Source of the DNA: Cricetomys ansorgei
Taxonomy: Eukaryota; Chordata; Mammalia; Rodentia; Nesomyidae
Reading direction: 5' to 3'
NCBI GenBank assembly: GCA_026225945.1
Contig: JAMJFZ010000881.1
Span: 780,501 to 844,500, forward strand
Length of the DNA: 64,000 nucleotides
Below are positions 28,348 to 41,300 of this stretch, in pieces (the first letter of the stretch is position 1; each line of letters begins with the position of its first letter). The notes below the pieces were generated by a model that did no database searches, was not told where the DNA came from, and saw only the letters and a list, made by a program, of their open reading frames with translations. The position numbers and the translations under genes are program-made.

Positions 28348-29213
28348 TTGGCTTTTGATCCTTTATTTTATTAAGGAAATAAATAGGAAAAAAATATCAT
28401 TCTTCTTCTCTTTTTTTTAGCGGATGACTACTAGCTCCCTTCTCTTCTTGGAACTCTCTCTCTCTCTCCAATTCTCTTGCTACATCTCTGTGGAGGGCCA
28501 AGGAGACCAGAGGTGCCAGTGCCACTATGCTGATTTCTTAATACCCTCTCTCAAATAAATCTTCAAAATAGGAGCTGACCTAAAGAACGCCTTTTCCAAC
28601 GCACATCAGGTTTATTACCGTGTTGTGCAAAGCCAAAATGTAGTTGACAGGGAGGGGAAATGTGCTCATTCCATCAGAACCCAAACAAAAGCTCTGTATT
28701 TTCCATATTTATAGCAATTATGGTTAAAGCTTACATTGTTTGCATGAATGAATTCAAGAGTTTTTACAGATAAAGTTAGTCAGAGAGGACAGTGAGTCGG
28801 AACTGACCAGTTTTCCTCTGTAGTACGTAATTATAGTTTCCAAGTTTTTCTGAAGTGGCTATACTAATAAAGATATCATTCTTTTCATGAGAAAGGAGAA
28901 ATGTGGAAAAGAAAAAAGTGGGATTTTTGAGAACTACCAAATTAAATTTGATAGAAACCCATGTCTATGCAGTGTTCCAAGTGTGAATATTTAACATGCA
29001 TTTTTCAAATATGTATAAAGACTACACTTAAATTTATGCTGTGACCTGCCTGGAACAAATTATATTTTAATGAGAAAACTGAGTATTTCATACAGGAACA
29101 AACGTTTTTCTTAACACAGCTCAAGGTTTCAAGATCTTAAGAGGATTAGATTTAGGAAAAAGTGATGCATTTTGACTTAAAAGTTCTATCTTTAAAAATA
29201 AGTCTATAAATGC

Positions 29214-29352
29214 CTGGCCTAGTGGCACGCAGCTTTAATCCCATCAATTGGGAGGTGTGGGAGATAGAGAACTCAGAGTTCAAGGTCGGCCTGGTCTACA
29301 CAGTGAGTTCCAGGACAGCCAGAACTACATAGTGAGACTCTGTCTCAAAACA
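29214..29352 (+). mobile_element. B1 SINE in NEXN 3'UTR
   Basis: 'gcctggcctagtggcacgc', 'gctttaatcccatcaattgg', 'gagttccaggacagccag', 'gagactctgtctcaaaac'. It would be transcribed in sense as part of the NEXN mRNA. Confidence 0.9.
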
Positions 29353-29417
29353 AACAAAAATGTCTGTAAATAATGTTCTATCATTGGGTGGTTTTATATT
29401 TTAATTTCCTGGAGAAC

Positions 29418-29423
29418 AATAAA
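29418..29423 (+). terminator. NEXN: NEXN distal poly(A) signal
   Basis: AATAAA about 1.07 kb after the stop, followed within 10 nt by 'acttgtgtatt'. An earlier AATAAA at 28554 may be an alternative. Confidence 0.55.
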
Positions 29424-29533
29424 GTTACTTGTGTATTAAAAGAAAAGACCCCTTTCCCTTATTTTAAAAGCTGTGCAATCAGGTGTCTGCCCTTTTAAAA
29501 ACCTTTAAACTCACTATTATAATAAAAAAACCA

Positions 29534-29692
29534 ACCTGGGTGATGATGTCTACAAGCCTTTAATCCCAGCACTCGGAGACAGAGGCAGGCAGACTGCTGT
29601 GAGATTAAGGCCAGCCTGGTCTACAGAGTGAGTTCCAGGACAGCCAGAGTTACAACAGAGAAATCCTGTCTCAAACAAACAAACAAACAAAA
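29534..29692 (+). mobile_element. B1 SINE between convergent genes
   Basis: 'gcctttaatcccagcactc', 'aaggccagcctggtctacag', 'acaacagagaaatcctgtct', CAAA-repeat tail. It separates the NEXN and FUBP1 poly(A) signals. Confidence 0.9.
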
Positions 29693-29835
29693 CTTATTAG
29701 AATTAAAACAAAAAACAACCACTAGTAGTTTTCTCAGAGTAAATCTTTAATGACAGGAATTTTTTCTTTAACTGATTATACATATCAAAGACACAAAAAG
29801 ACAAAAAGCACTCTCTTGTAAATCATCACTGTACA

Positions 29836-29841
29836 TTTATT
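29836..29841 (-). terminator. FUBP1: Probable FUBP1 distal poly(A) signal
   Basis: AATAAA on the - strand, followed 25-45 nt downstream by 'tttttgtctttttgtgtctt', a U/GU-rich element. It lies 4.5 kb after the stop, at the edge of the SINE-free block. A proximal candidate AATAAA is at 33995-33990. Confidence 0.5.
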
Positions 29842-30939
29842 TTTTAAATTAAGGAAACCATAAAGAATACAAAATTACAACAATCATGTGCCCTTATACA
29901 TACAATGTCATTAAAGCAAAACTCTAAACCAGTTTGTAAAGTATTCAATTTACCTCAAGTCCAAGCTGCATCTCCCTAAGACACTGTTCCCATCACAGTA
30001 GCCATTTTAAGCCAATCTTCTTTTAACACACGGGTAGTTTCTGTAGAGAACACTTTTCTCAGGACGAAAATGCATCGAGCATGCATAAGAAAATATATAT
30101 ATTCGCAAATACATTAAGAGTTTCTTTAGGGTATCAGTGAAGAAAATAACACCCTGGGATTTACTGGCTTCTTTAAAGCACCAAATAAAAAATTCCTCAA
30201 TTAAATGTTGACTGACCAAACAAAAAGTAGGGTTATTTTCAGTCACATTATGTCTAAGTATTATCAAAATGCATTTTAAAGTCAGGCAGAATTTGCAGAA
30301 ATATAACTGAGACATCTCTAGTGATCAGTTAATTCGACATCAATATTCTAGATGACATGTAAACTATTTTTTAGGAAAAACTGGGCAAACTATTCAAGTG
30401 AATGAAAACTTCTTTTTGAAAATACTCATTACTACTATCTAAACCCACCTTAAAGAATTAACTACCAAGATATTTTAGAATACATTCTACAACTAGTATC
30501 AAATCACTAGTTTTAATATTAGAACGATTCTCATTTCTTTAAAGTATATGCATTTCTGAAACAGCAAAGAATTCTATATATCATTACACTGACATGTATG
30601 TTATTAAAAAAGCATCTGTAAACTTTTATTTAAATATTAAAAGTGAATTTAACTTTAAACCATTCAATATTCTACCACCGTCAAATCTGCTCTATTCAAA
30701 TCAACTGGCTTCACCTTTCTGCTTTCCATTTACAATTAAGATTGGTGCTATTTAAAATGCTTACTCAGTGAAGGCTTATGGTAATGAATTAATAACTTCT
30801 CACAAAATAGAACAGTCCCCAATATCTATAAGCATTCATCCAGATTTTCACACTGAAAACTGCAACTAACCAAAACTGGACTCTAAAGATCTAAACAACT
30901 GCTTTCAACATACTGACCCAGCCTATCCCTCTCAACTCT

Positions 30940-30940
<1 letters not shown>

Positions 30941-30980
<40 letters not shown>
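30941..30980. repeat. (CA)n microsatellite
   Basis: CACACATAC followed by uninterrupted CA dinucleotides; lies in the probable FUBP1 3'UTR, where the transcript would carry (UG)n. Confidence 0.95.
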
Positions 30981-30984
<4 letters not shown>

Positions 30985-33900
30985 ATAACTATATAACTTA
31001 AGAAACTTAACAGTTCATGGAACATTTAGGTGAATTAAGTGAATAGCACTTTAAAATGAAAAGTGATCAAGAGCAGGTACATCACACCCTATACCATATT
31101 ATGTATGGGAATACATTTCATATTTCTCAATTATGATTTGCCAATTTTACCTTCTACATTGAGCCCTTCTATGGTCCATGCTCATCGGCTCACCAATGGC
31201 ATACACTCAAAGGATTCCTCTTTATGGGTAACTATCTCAGGACCTGATTTTATGAGCTATGATTTGGTGCTTGCAGCATCTTCAGCACTGTGTGTGAAAA
31301 TGAAGGCAGTATTTTTGAATATTTTTCTTTGTTGTAAAGATAAGCAGGAGTTTTTAATAGGATCAGCACATTTTAGAAACGGATAAAAACAAAACTGACA
31401 TGGTGCTGCTTTAAGACAGTCATCTTAACTCAAAATATGTACTAGTTAAACATCGTTAAGAACACAAACATTTTAAACTGGCAAAAAATAAATGCAGCGT
31501 CAGTAATTAAAATATTATAAATCAGAAACTACTGGTTATGCAGATTATGAAAGGTTATTTGCTATACAGTTAACATTTCACTGATGCACATGCCTTTTAT
31601 CAAAATGTATTGCCAGTATTCTTTTATTCTTCCTTGTCAGCAAACACAAGTCATGGAAAACAGAACCATCTACGAAACTGACCCAGAATGTTCTTACTGA
31701 ATCACTACATTTTAAAGCAGTAATAATGAAGGAGAGAAAAAGAAAAGAGACAAAAACAAAAAAACCCATAGGTTTGGAGGGGACAGAAAATGTCCTGTCA
31801 TACAAATAGGCTATGAAGGCTGTTGAAATTTCTGATCAAAATAATTTCTAAGTCTTAACTACTTAACTGTTCTTACTGTAACACTTCTATAACTTGGGGG
31901 AGGGGGAAATACAAAAAGACTTGGATGTTTTTCAATTATACCAGCAATCTACTCATTTTATTTCAATAAAAATAAAATAAAATAAAAACCATTACCCAAA
32001 ATTGTAAACAGTTGCTTCAACAACTTAACAGACTTTCCACTAGAATAGTAGCATAAATAACAAAATACATTTGGGGAAGCAGTAGCAGATTGCTTTTGAG
32101 TACACAACCACAAAAACCTCACAGGGACAACATTAATGTACTGATTTATATATATGTCCTTAGGTTGTGCTTACCTGTTGCTTTTTGCAGCAGAACCTAA
32201 GGTGGAAGGTCTGGGAAGGCACTGTGAAGTATAAATAATTGCACTGTTTGCAATTAATAAAGATTTTAAACTTTAAACGAATCAAAATCAACAGCCTCCA
32301 ATTTGTGAATTATGATACTGAATCCAACTATTTCCTTCAGTTAATTACTAAATGCACCACTTTCCTAGGTCATCTATGCAACAACATCATGCAAAATACT
32401 GAAATTGTTCATGTCAATACCCTACTCTTAAAGGTAATAGATAGCTCCTTAACTATTAAACTTCAAACTACAACTACATATCCAGATCTAAATAAGGGTA
32501 AGGGAAGTCACTCCAAGTTACATAAAACAATCAAAACATTTCAAAACATCCACAATGAACTGTACTGTTTTCTGCACTATAATCTCAACATTTTGTCCTC
32601 ATACCTCTTCCTTTAAAGTATATGCAAAACAAATGGTGCTCTCCACAGATAGAACTAACATTATGAAAACGTGTTAAATGCAACAGTGCATAAAATTTGC
32701 AAACTGAAAACCACTTCTGTCTTACACATTTCATATTTTTCATATCACTATAAAAGATATGCATATTTTACACTGAAAAACAGCATTTTAGGAGCACCAA
32801 TACTATTCAACTTTGTTAATGATCAATTTTCTTTAGCCATTCGCTAAAGCATATCAAAAATACTTACCCATTAAGCTCACTTAAAAAAAAAAATACAGAA
32901 CTATGTATTATTCTACATTAAGAGGCAGTTATGGTTTCCCATGATATCAGCACTGTATTTCCAACATAATATTCACATAAAATATAGCATTTGCATTATG
33001 TGGAACATCGACAAAAAGATACTGTTGCAGTTCATCAATTTGTCATTCTGATGTACTTACAGTGCAATGCTCCTTGAAGGAACACAATCAAGGATGATAC
33101 ACAGCACAGTCCTCCTCACCCCTACAGAGCTAGCTCTATACTGGCTGGATCAAACCTGCACTTCAACAGACAATGGCAAGACAGACTGTATTTGCATGTA
33201 GTCTAATATATTAATATGCAAAGAGCCAACAAATATGCAGAGTAAAACAATGGTTTTTCAACAAAATATCAGAACTTCAGCATGAATGTTAAAGAGTAAT
33301 AAAATGATTCAAGTACACAAAAAATTAATTTGATTCAATGACTAGACTTGTGCAATTACAAGACAAAGCTTATCTATACTGCAAAAAGAAAAAAAAGCTT
33401 GAACGTTTCATACCCCAAATGTTTCAATGGCAGATGCAATGTAGCTATACTTTTGCATTCTATTTACTTTTCTACCCTAAATTTAGAAAGAAACACACTA
33501 TTATATACATTGAAAGAGTTGCTTTACATGAAAAAAAAACTTCTTATAAACTATTCAAATCACTGTCTGAAAACTGTTCAAAATTAGTTATGCTGAAACA
33601 GTCTTGGAAATAAGTGAAGAACAGGAAGGTTAACTGTTGTAGCAGCAGTACAGATCTGAAACAGTGCTCATGTTTAAAAGGAAATTTCACTGTTAATGCA
33701 ATGGAAGTATACTAAAGATCATTGTATACACATGCAGTTTTTAATCAAACAGAAGGAAAAAAATGAAGATATCAGGATTACTTGTGCTGAAATAGCCAAA
33801 TACAACAGAAAAGATCCTCCAATCTACCACTATACTGCAAGGGGAAAAAACATGCCAGTGTTTAAAAACTCAGTAATTCATGGGGAAAGCTTATATATTT

Positions 33901-34344
33901 GTGTATATGTATCTTAATTTATCACTGCTAAGAAATTATGAATCCTTTACCCACATATCCAACTTACCGACACAGGAGGTTTCATATCATTTATTGTAAA
34001 GCACAAAACAGGCATTTTAAAAGTGAAAGTATACATTGAAAAAAGTACATTTATATCACAAAGCATTGACCACATAATAGTTGCAAATACATTTGCTGGA
34101 ATGTGTACATCTACACTAAAGACTAAAAACAAACCAATTTTCATTTCTACACAGAAATATTAACCTCCTATCAGTAGTGATAGATATTTTGTACATTTTC
34201 AAAATAAAAAAAAAGGGGGGAAGAAAAACACTACTTTAAACCAAAAACAAAATTAAGATCTTCATCAAGTCGTCTGCATCCATATATTTAACAAAGGTTT
34301 TTTCCCCCACACAATGAAGCAAATACTGTATTGTCCACTTCTTA

Positions 34345-34353
34345 TTATTGGCC
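34345..34353 (-). CDS. FUBP1: FUBP1 exon 20, last two codons and stop
   Basis: GGC CAA TAA after a CACAG acceptor gives the usual ending PPAPQGQ. The exon continues as 3'UTR. Confidence 0.9.
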   Translation of the reverse strand, partial: GQ

Positions 34354-35287
34354 CTGTGCAGAAGAGATACATAAGAGATACACAAAAAGTTAAAGAAAAT
34401 CCTTTAAATGGAGCTAATTCAGGAGTGAATCCTTTAAGAAAGAAAAACTGGTTAATATAAATGATGGTGGCTTCTTGCATGATTTGCAAATCCCTGGGGG
34501 AAGAAAATTTATTTTTAAAATCAAAGGCATTATAAAAACAGCACTCAGATGCCAGAAAGCATTATTAAAAAACCAACTCCCCAAACATACCATAATATTT
34601 CATGTAGTTATAATTTACTAAGTAAAAAGAAAAAAAGGTAAACATATTCCCAAACAGACAAACATGCAGAAAACTTGGTTGGTGTGGAAAAAAACAAACA
34701 AATTAGCAAGTGCATTATACCTGAGGTGCTGGAGGGTGCTGTGGCATTCCCTGGGGGCTGGTCTGGGCATAGTATGCTGCTTGTTGTCTATAGTATTCAG
34801 CCCAGGCTGCACTATAATCTGGCTGACCACCTGGTGGGGCCCCAGTAGGAGCAGGAACTGCTTGACCTTCAGGAAAACAGAGGAACTTTATTGCTACAAC
34901 TACAATTAAAAATCTCACAGAATCTCTTCTCTAGTAAAAACAGTATCTTAAATTTATGTCTTAAACAGCGAGGGAGAGGGAACAAGGAGAGGAAACTCAT
35001 TTTGTTCTGGGGTGTGTGTTTTAACTGAGACAGGGTCTCACTATCCAGCTAGGTTGGCCTGGAGCTCTTGCTATGTAGATCTGGCTGGCTGAATCCTCAG
35101 AGATCTAACTGCCTCTGCCTCTTGAGTGCTAGGATTAACTGCATGCACCATGACATCTGGCTCACTATTCTTTTATCCTTTTGGGTCATCTGTTATACTA
35201 CTGGCCTTAAACTATAATAGAGAACTACTGAGATTATAACACTAACACACACACACACACTACTGAGAGATTATAACACTAACACTA

Positions 35288-35318
<31 letters not shown>

Positions 35319-38300
35319 CTACTATATTCACATCAGAATACACAATATAGAATACAGAAAAATAACCTGGCAGCTGACATAAAGAACAAGATCAATGAAA
35401 CATGTAAAACTCAGCTTTCACGAGTAGTTTTGTTTTAGGGCAGTGACCATTTTGAGTTACCAAATGAGAAATAGAATCATCAAATCCTAGGAATACTGGA
35501 CAGATTCTGTAAACAAAAACAACTTAACTACAAAAGACAGTTTCTTGACAGGGGCATTACAATAGTTAAGAACAGAGGGTAATATTCAATATATTTAAAA
35601 CAAACTGGCCTGCAACTTTGCAATGGTTCAGGCCTAAGATGTAAACAAAGGACATTTGGTTGAACATGCTGGCCAAGCTTGTGACTGACAAACACTTTCT
35701 CCAAGTTTTTGAAGGCTTTAAACTTTCCAATGCAAAAAATAAAGAAAAGAGAACATGCTGTGTATAGTCTGTGAGGACAAAAGGACACCTTTTTGGTGTA
35801 TAGCTTCAGAAAGCAGTCTGTAACACACTGTAAAAATGCTCACAGAATAAAGGCCAACTGCGTAAACAATTTTGTAAATAAAAACTGAAATTTATGATTC
35901 ATTTAAAAATGCACAGGAGTTGGGGAGGGGATGTTTGGGCAATGTAAAAACATTTCCAATACTGCAAAATTTCATTTCTCATCTTTTTACTTTCCTTTCC
36001 ATATAAATTACTTCTCAGAGTTTAACGACATAAGACACAGAAACAATTAGACACAGAAAGCTCTCTTCAGAATCACATGGTCTCTTAAGAAAAACCTGAA
36101 TTGCCCCAACTTAAAAGTTGTCAATATTTGACATTCTAAAATATCTAAGAAAACTTCATTCCACTGAGTTGGAGCACATCAAGAACTGACTACTTAGTTC
36201 ACTCTAGGTCCCACCTGGTCCCTACCCTTTTCATTAGTACATTAGTATGTGGCTTGATCCCTTAGTCCCCTCTAACTTTTTTGACATTGGAGTCTGGTCT
36301 CCATCTTAGCGGAACACTACCCAGTACTCACACACAGTTCAATATAAAGTGTCACCATATGTACAACAGCACAAGAGCCATCTTACTGGACAGATAGATC
36401 CTCATGCTCAGTCATCTCTTGATAGACCCGCACTTGGTCCACGGTTATTTTCTCTGCCCTTCAAGGTATCAGATGCTCTGAGTTTGCCACATTAGGACTT
36501 AACAGTATAAGGGCTTTAAAAAATGTATTACCACGTTGTGTATGGTCCATGTGTGCTAGACATTTGTGAAGTGTGTCTCCTTCCACATTAGGTCATGAAC
36601 AAGCCTTATACAAGTGTTTTACCCACTGAGCCCTCTCACTGCTCTTCAAGGGCTCTTAAAATGGCTTCACACACTCTCCATCCAAAAAGAATCACATCAC
36701 TTTTAACTCTGATGCTTAACTGTTTACTGATTACAAAAGTTTTTTATTCTATTCCTGACTCCATATTCTGCTATTCCTCATGTCATAAAACACTCTTTCC
36801 CTTGATCTAGAACCTCATCATTAACAATCTCTTGGAGTTTTGTAGTATTATCTCAGGAAATTCAGATGTTTTAGTAGAGGCTTGCTAATGAGGAAATGAG
36901 GACAGATTTACAGTTTATTAACAGTGTTTTTGCTTTGAAGAAGAAAAGCTGGAATTAGGGTTCCAAATTTGTGTGGATAAACTTCGTACCGTGGCACAGC
37001 CTATAAGCTCAGCCCTGGGCAAATAAGAAAGGAGCATCAGGAGTCCCAAATCACCCTTAGGTGCATAAGAGGAGCCAACTATCCAAAAAAAAAAAAAAAA
37101 AAAAAAAACCAAAAAACCAAAAAAACAACAAATACCCGACAGCCCTGCTGCTTAGTCTGTGAATAGGGGACTCGAGGACAAGAACTCAAGGAACCAGGTA
37201 ACCTGGCCAGGCAACTTGGGAACGTTCACACACCCTATCTAGGGACTGAACCCTGAGCTTCATGTACGCTAGCCAAGCACTTTATTAACTGAACTAGGCC
37301 TTGAGCCTTGAAAGATTTTTAATCACCCAACTTTCTCCTGGCATGTATGAGGATGCATGTGTGCATGCATGTAAGGCCAGAGGAAGCCATTAGGACTGTC
37401 CTCTATGCCTTATACTCTAGTGACAGCGTCTTTCACTGAATCCCAAGCTGGACAGGAAGGTCCTAGGACCCCTCCAACTGAGGTCACCAGACATACAACT
37501 GATGCTTGGCTTTCTTAAAGACGGGTAGTGGAGATTTGAACCCAGGTCCTCAAGAACTCTTATCCATCTACCTCCTCAGGCCCCTAGGCTGAACCTTTTT
37601 TTGCTTTAAGGTCTCTTATTTGTTATTATCTTAAAAAGATATTGAGGACAGTACACTCAGAAAAATTTATAGTAGTTAAACATTTATAAAACAAACTTTT
37701 ACAGGGGAAAAATAAATTGTCTAATTGTCATACAATTAAAAATGCTTATTCAATGCTTAACTAAATTACCCAGGACAGTTTCTTTCAAGAGTTATGAGAC
37801 AGGAAATTGTTCAACTAGTCTGTTGTGCTTGAAACATAAGCACCCCGCCACATTATTACAGATAAGCACAAATGAAGAAAACAAGTCTCCAGCTATTTAC
37901 TAAAAATAAATAAAATCACTGTACACAGAGAAATTAACACTGTTGTGCTGAGAACTGCTAGAAAGTGAGAAATTAAAACCAAAGTGAGTCAAAATGTTCG
38001 TTCTCAATAAAAGCCAAAGTTAATATATTTAAAAACCATACAGAATGCAAAACAGCTAAACAAAACTTATTTTATGTCATGAAAACAAACAGCAGAACAC
38101 AATTGAGCATAGATACCAAACTCATTCAACCCTAATTACCTAAGTTAGTTATCAGGCCTTGGTTCCTACCCAGTCAACCCAAAAATATCTCTGGCACACC
38201 ATACACAGTGAAAATACAAGCTAGAGTTAATATAGTTTGGCCTTAATATGTCCAATTCCTTATAATCAAGTGTTCCTTCAGCAGAATTAAGATGGCAATA

Positions 38301-41300
38301 TGCCTTGGCCACTGGTTGTCATAGAATGATTAATACATTCTAACTCATTCTCAAAAGTATCTCAATTGAAATAATAAATAACGTAACCATGCTAAGTACA
38401 CATAGAACACTTTTAAGGTTAAGTTTCTAGTGTAAAGATTTAACTGTTATGATCAGTGAGGTTACAAACATGTAAATTAGTACATCTGTTACTCTCAGGA
38501 ATATGATGTAGCATCACTCCCTAAACAGCTGTTCGAATAGAAACCTCTTTAATCTGAAAGCAGCTTTGCAGAAAGAAGTACTTTACACATCTCTATGGTT
38601 GTAGTATAAACTCAACAGTTGTCAAATAAAAGGTTTTGTTTTTAAGGTCACCCCTTTTTTCCTTTTCAATACATGCAAATGTTTAATATTAAAGCAATGC
38701 ATTCCTTGTCAAGATTAATCCCTGTATATTAATTTTCCGTTTATTTTGCAGTAAAATTGATACCACATACAACCACTTTGTTTGGTGCTCTGAATTTTAA
38801 CCTTATTTCATTTAGAATTTCTTGGAATGCTCTTAATATTCCTTAATTAGAATACTAGACTGTAACCTTTCTTATGTTTTTATATTATTAAAAGTTAAAA
38901 TGTAATAATGAACAATTATCTAAAGTATTAAAACCAGAACAAATACTGTTACCAAAACTTAACTTTCTAATGCATATTTACTAACTACTTCAACTTAATT
39001 TATAAAATATATAACATATATAGCATAGCATACCCATTTTCTTGTAGTACTCTTCCCAAGCCTTTGTATAATCAACCTGTCCAGCTGGAGCTGGATTCTG
39101 CTGATCTCCTTGTTAAAAAAATGAAAACAAAACAAAACATAACAAAGCAAAAAATTGAGTTTTTAAAGGCAATTTTACACTTTCCCTTCTGTACCATGAA
39201 CATGGGAATTAGGACTGTCTACCATGGAGCTGTGTACCAGTGGGGACAAACATGGGACACTGGGCAGAGACTGGTTACACGGGACAGTAAGTAAGCGCAC
39301 ATGAAGGAATACAGGACATGGTTTCTGACCATATTTTAACCACAAAAAGTTAAAAAGCCGAGAGCACCTTTGTCGTACTAGAATGGAATTGAATGTTTTT
39401 TTCTTTCTTTTTTAAAAAAAAGTAGTTATGCAGTCATATGGTTTTAGTAGATATGTGTAGGTCTACATGTTTATAAACATACTTTAATTTAAAAATATTT
39501 TTAGATTATTTTGTGTATGAGTGTTTTGTCCACAGGTATTATTTGTGCACCACAGGTGTCTGGTTGCCTTCAAAGGTCAGAAGAGGGCACTGGAACCCGG
39601 GGAACGGGTTATAGTGTGAGCCACCATGTGGGTGCTGGGAATCAAACCTGGGTTTTCTGCCAGCCCCAAAACATCCTTTCTAGTTCTGTCTACTTTGGGA
39701 ATGGTTATGATCAGTGCCATCTAAGTAGCAATGAGTATACCCAGTCTGGTTTCTAAATGCTGTCCTTGAAAAAATAATGAATTATTGATTGGAGCTCAGA
39801 AGGCAAAGTACCTTACTGTGTCAGGTACTAAGGAAGCACCTGAAGAATGTCAGAAGGACATCAGAGCCACCTTGAAGATAATCCCAACTACCCAAATCTA
39901 GGACAATATAATGAAAGTAGTTAAAATAGGAAAGCTATTCCTTGCAGTAAAATAGCAACTAATATACAATGATAGCAACTGAACAGTGAACAGTCATTGT
40001 AATAGTAGTTTACTAACTCAGGGTTTATTAATACAGACTAAGGTTGAGGGAGAAATCGATGAACAAGATAGTGACAGAATTCCAGTAAGATGTATCAGAA
40101 TATACTAAGTAATCCTTATAAGTGGTGGTATCACACTACAGAAACCTGACAGAGAGCAGTGTGACCAAATGATTCAGGTTAGTACTCCAAGGCTGGAACA
40201 ATTAATATTTGGGGACTCCTAATATACCAAAAAGAATATAGCATTATTTTTGAAGTTACATTATGCCAAATCAGCGTTATCACATGGTCATAATAAAAGC
40301 AGGCATAGTGGTGCACACCCAAAATCTCAGCTCTTCAGTCTGCCAGGGCAGAAGAATCACTTGAACCCAGGTGCCTAAGAGTATCCTGGGCAACAAAGCA
40401 AGATTCCATTTTAAGAACAAAAAGGTCGAAGGGACCTAGGTTGACAGCTCTTTACAGAAAACTGCTCCAGCTTGGTGAGAGTAACAGACCTAATAAACAC
40501 AGGTATGTTACTTAATGAAAGTACCGGGATAGCTGGACAATCTAGGCAAGGGCTGTGTACAGTAGTGGTGTATAGGGGTTGTGTAACAGACTTTAAGACC
40601 ACTACGGTTATATATTTGAGTGAGTACACAAGTACATATAAGGATGATGACTGCCTGTCTTCAAGTAGTTTTCAGCAGTTCTTCTAGAAACCAATGATAA
40701 CAGACATATATCAGAATAATGGAGTGAATGGAGGACAAAACAGTAACTGGACCAGCTTAGTATTTCGGGCATCATTCTTCCAACTTTCATTAAGTTTGTT
40801 ACTATTTTTAAGTGACTTAGTTTTAGCTTACCAAAGTCACAACTGAATCTTCAAAATCTTACACCTGGGGATCTAACTCAGTGTTATACTGCTTGCCTGG
40901 CTCATTTAAGGCCCTGGGTTAAATTCCCAGAACTGGAAGTAGAAGAAAGAAAATTTTGGTATGTCACAGTAATGTACATTTTATATAAATCCAAACACAA
41001 GCTTTGGTTCTTAAATAGGAAAAAAAACTCTTTAATTACCGTAGTTACCTTGTCCATTGGTTTGGGTTGCAGTTGGTGCACCCGCAGGAGCTGCTGGCGG
41101 GGGCTGTGCCTGCTGTTGGTAATAGTGAGCATAATAAGCAGCCCAAGCTGCTGAGTTTGGATCTGTTCCTGCCTTAGCTAGAATTTTAAAAAGAAAAAAA
41201 AAAAAAAATTCAGTGTTTATACATAAATCTTCAAAATCAAACTTTTTAGGTATGCCTGACCAACTCAAGTATTAACAATAGTATATAAAAACTTTCTAAT

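Larger units (their letters stand above)
28348..29440 (+). other. NEXN: NEXN 3'UTR
   Basis: AT-rich sequence after the stop. AATAAA signals lie at 28554-28559 and 29418-29423; the second is followed by a GU-rich stretch and is the likelier distal end. A B1 SINE is embedded at 29214-29352. The exact cleavage site is inferred. Confidence 0.65.
29815..34344 (-). other. FUBP1: Probable long FUBP1 3'UTR
   Basis: After the stop the sequence stays AT-rich with no SINE insertion for about 4.5 kb, unlike every intron nearby. AATAAA signals on the - strand occur at 33995-33990, 31962-31957 and 29841-29836, which suggests alternative 3' ends. A CA run lies at 30941-30980. Nothing else was recognised in it. 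The far limit is inferred. Confidence 0.6.
34867..39033 (-). other. FUBP1: FUBP1 intron 18
   Basis: 4.2 kb. It holds B1, ID and B3/B4-like copies, a duplicated CA-repeat block and an A-run at 37085-37108. From about 35.4 to 36.5 kb and 37.6 to 39.0 kb I see only AT-rich unique sequence. Confidence 0.9.

Noticed and set aside
41037..41049. Reading through the FUBP1 exon 17 donor as a true C-terminus (GNYGN stop)
   Set aside because: The donor is good and exons 18-20 continue in frame to the usual end.
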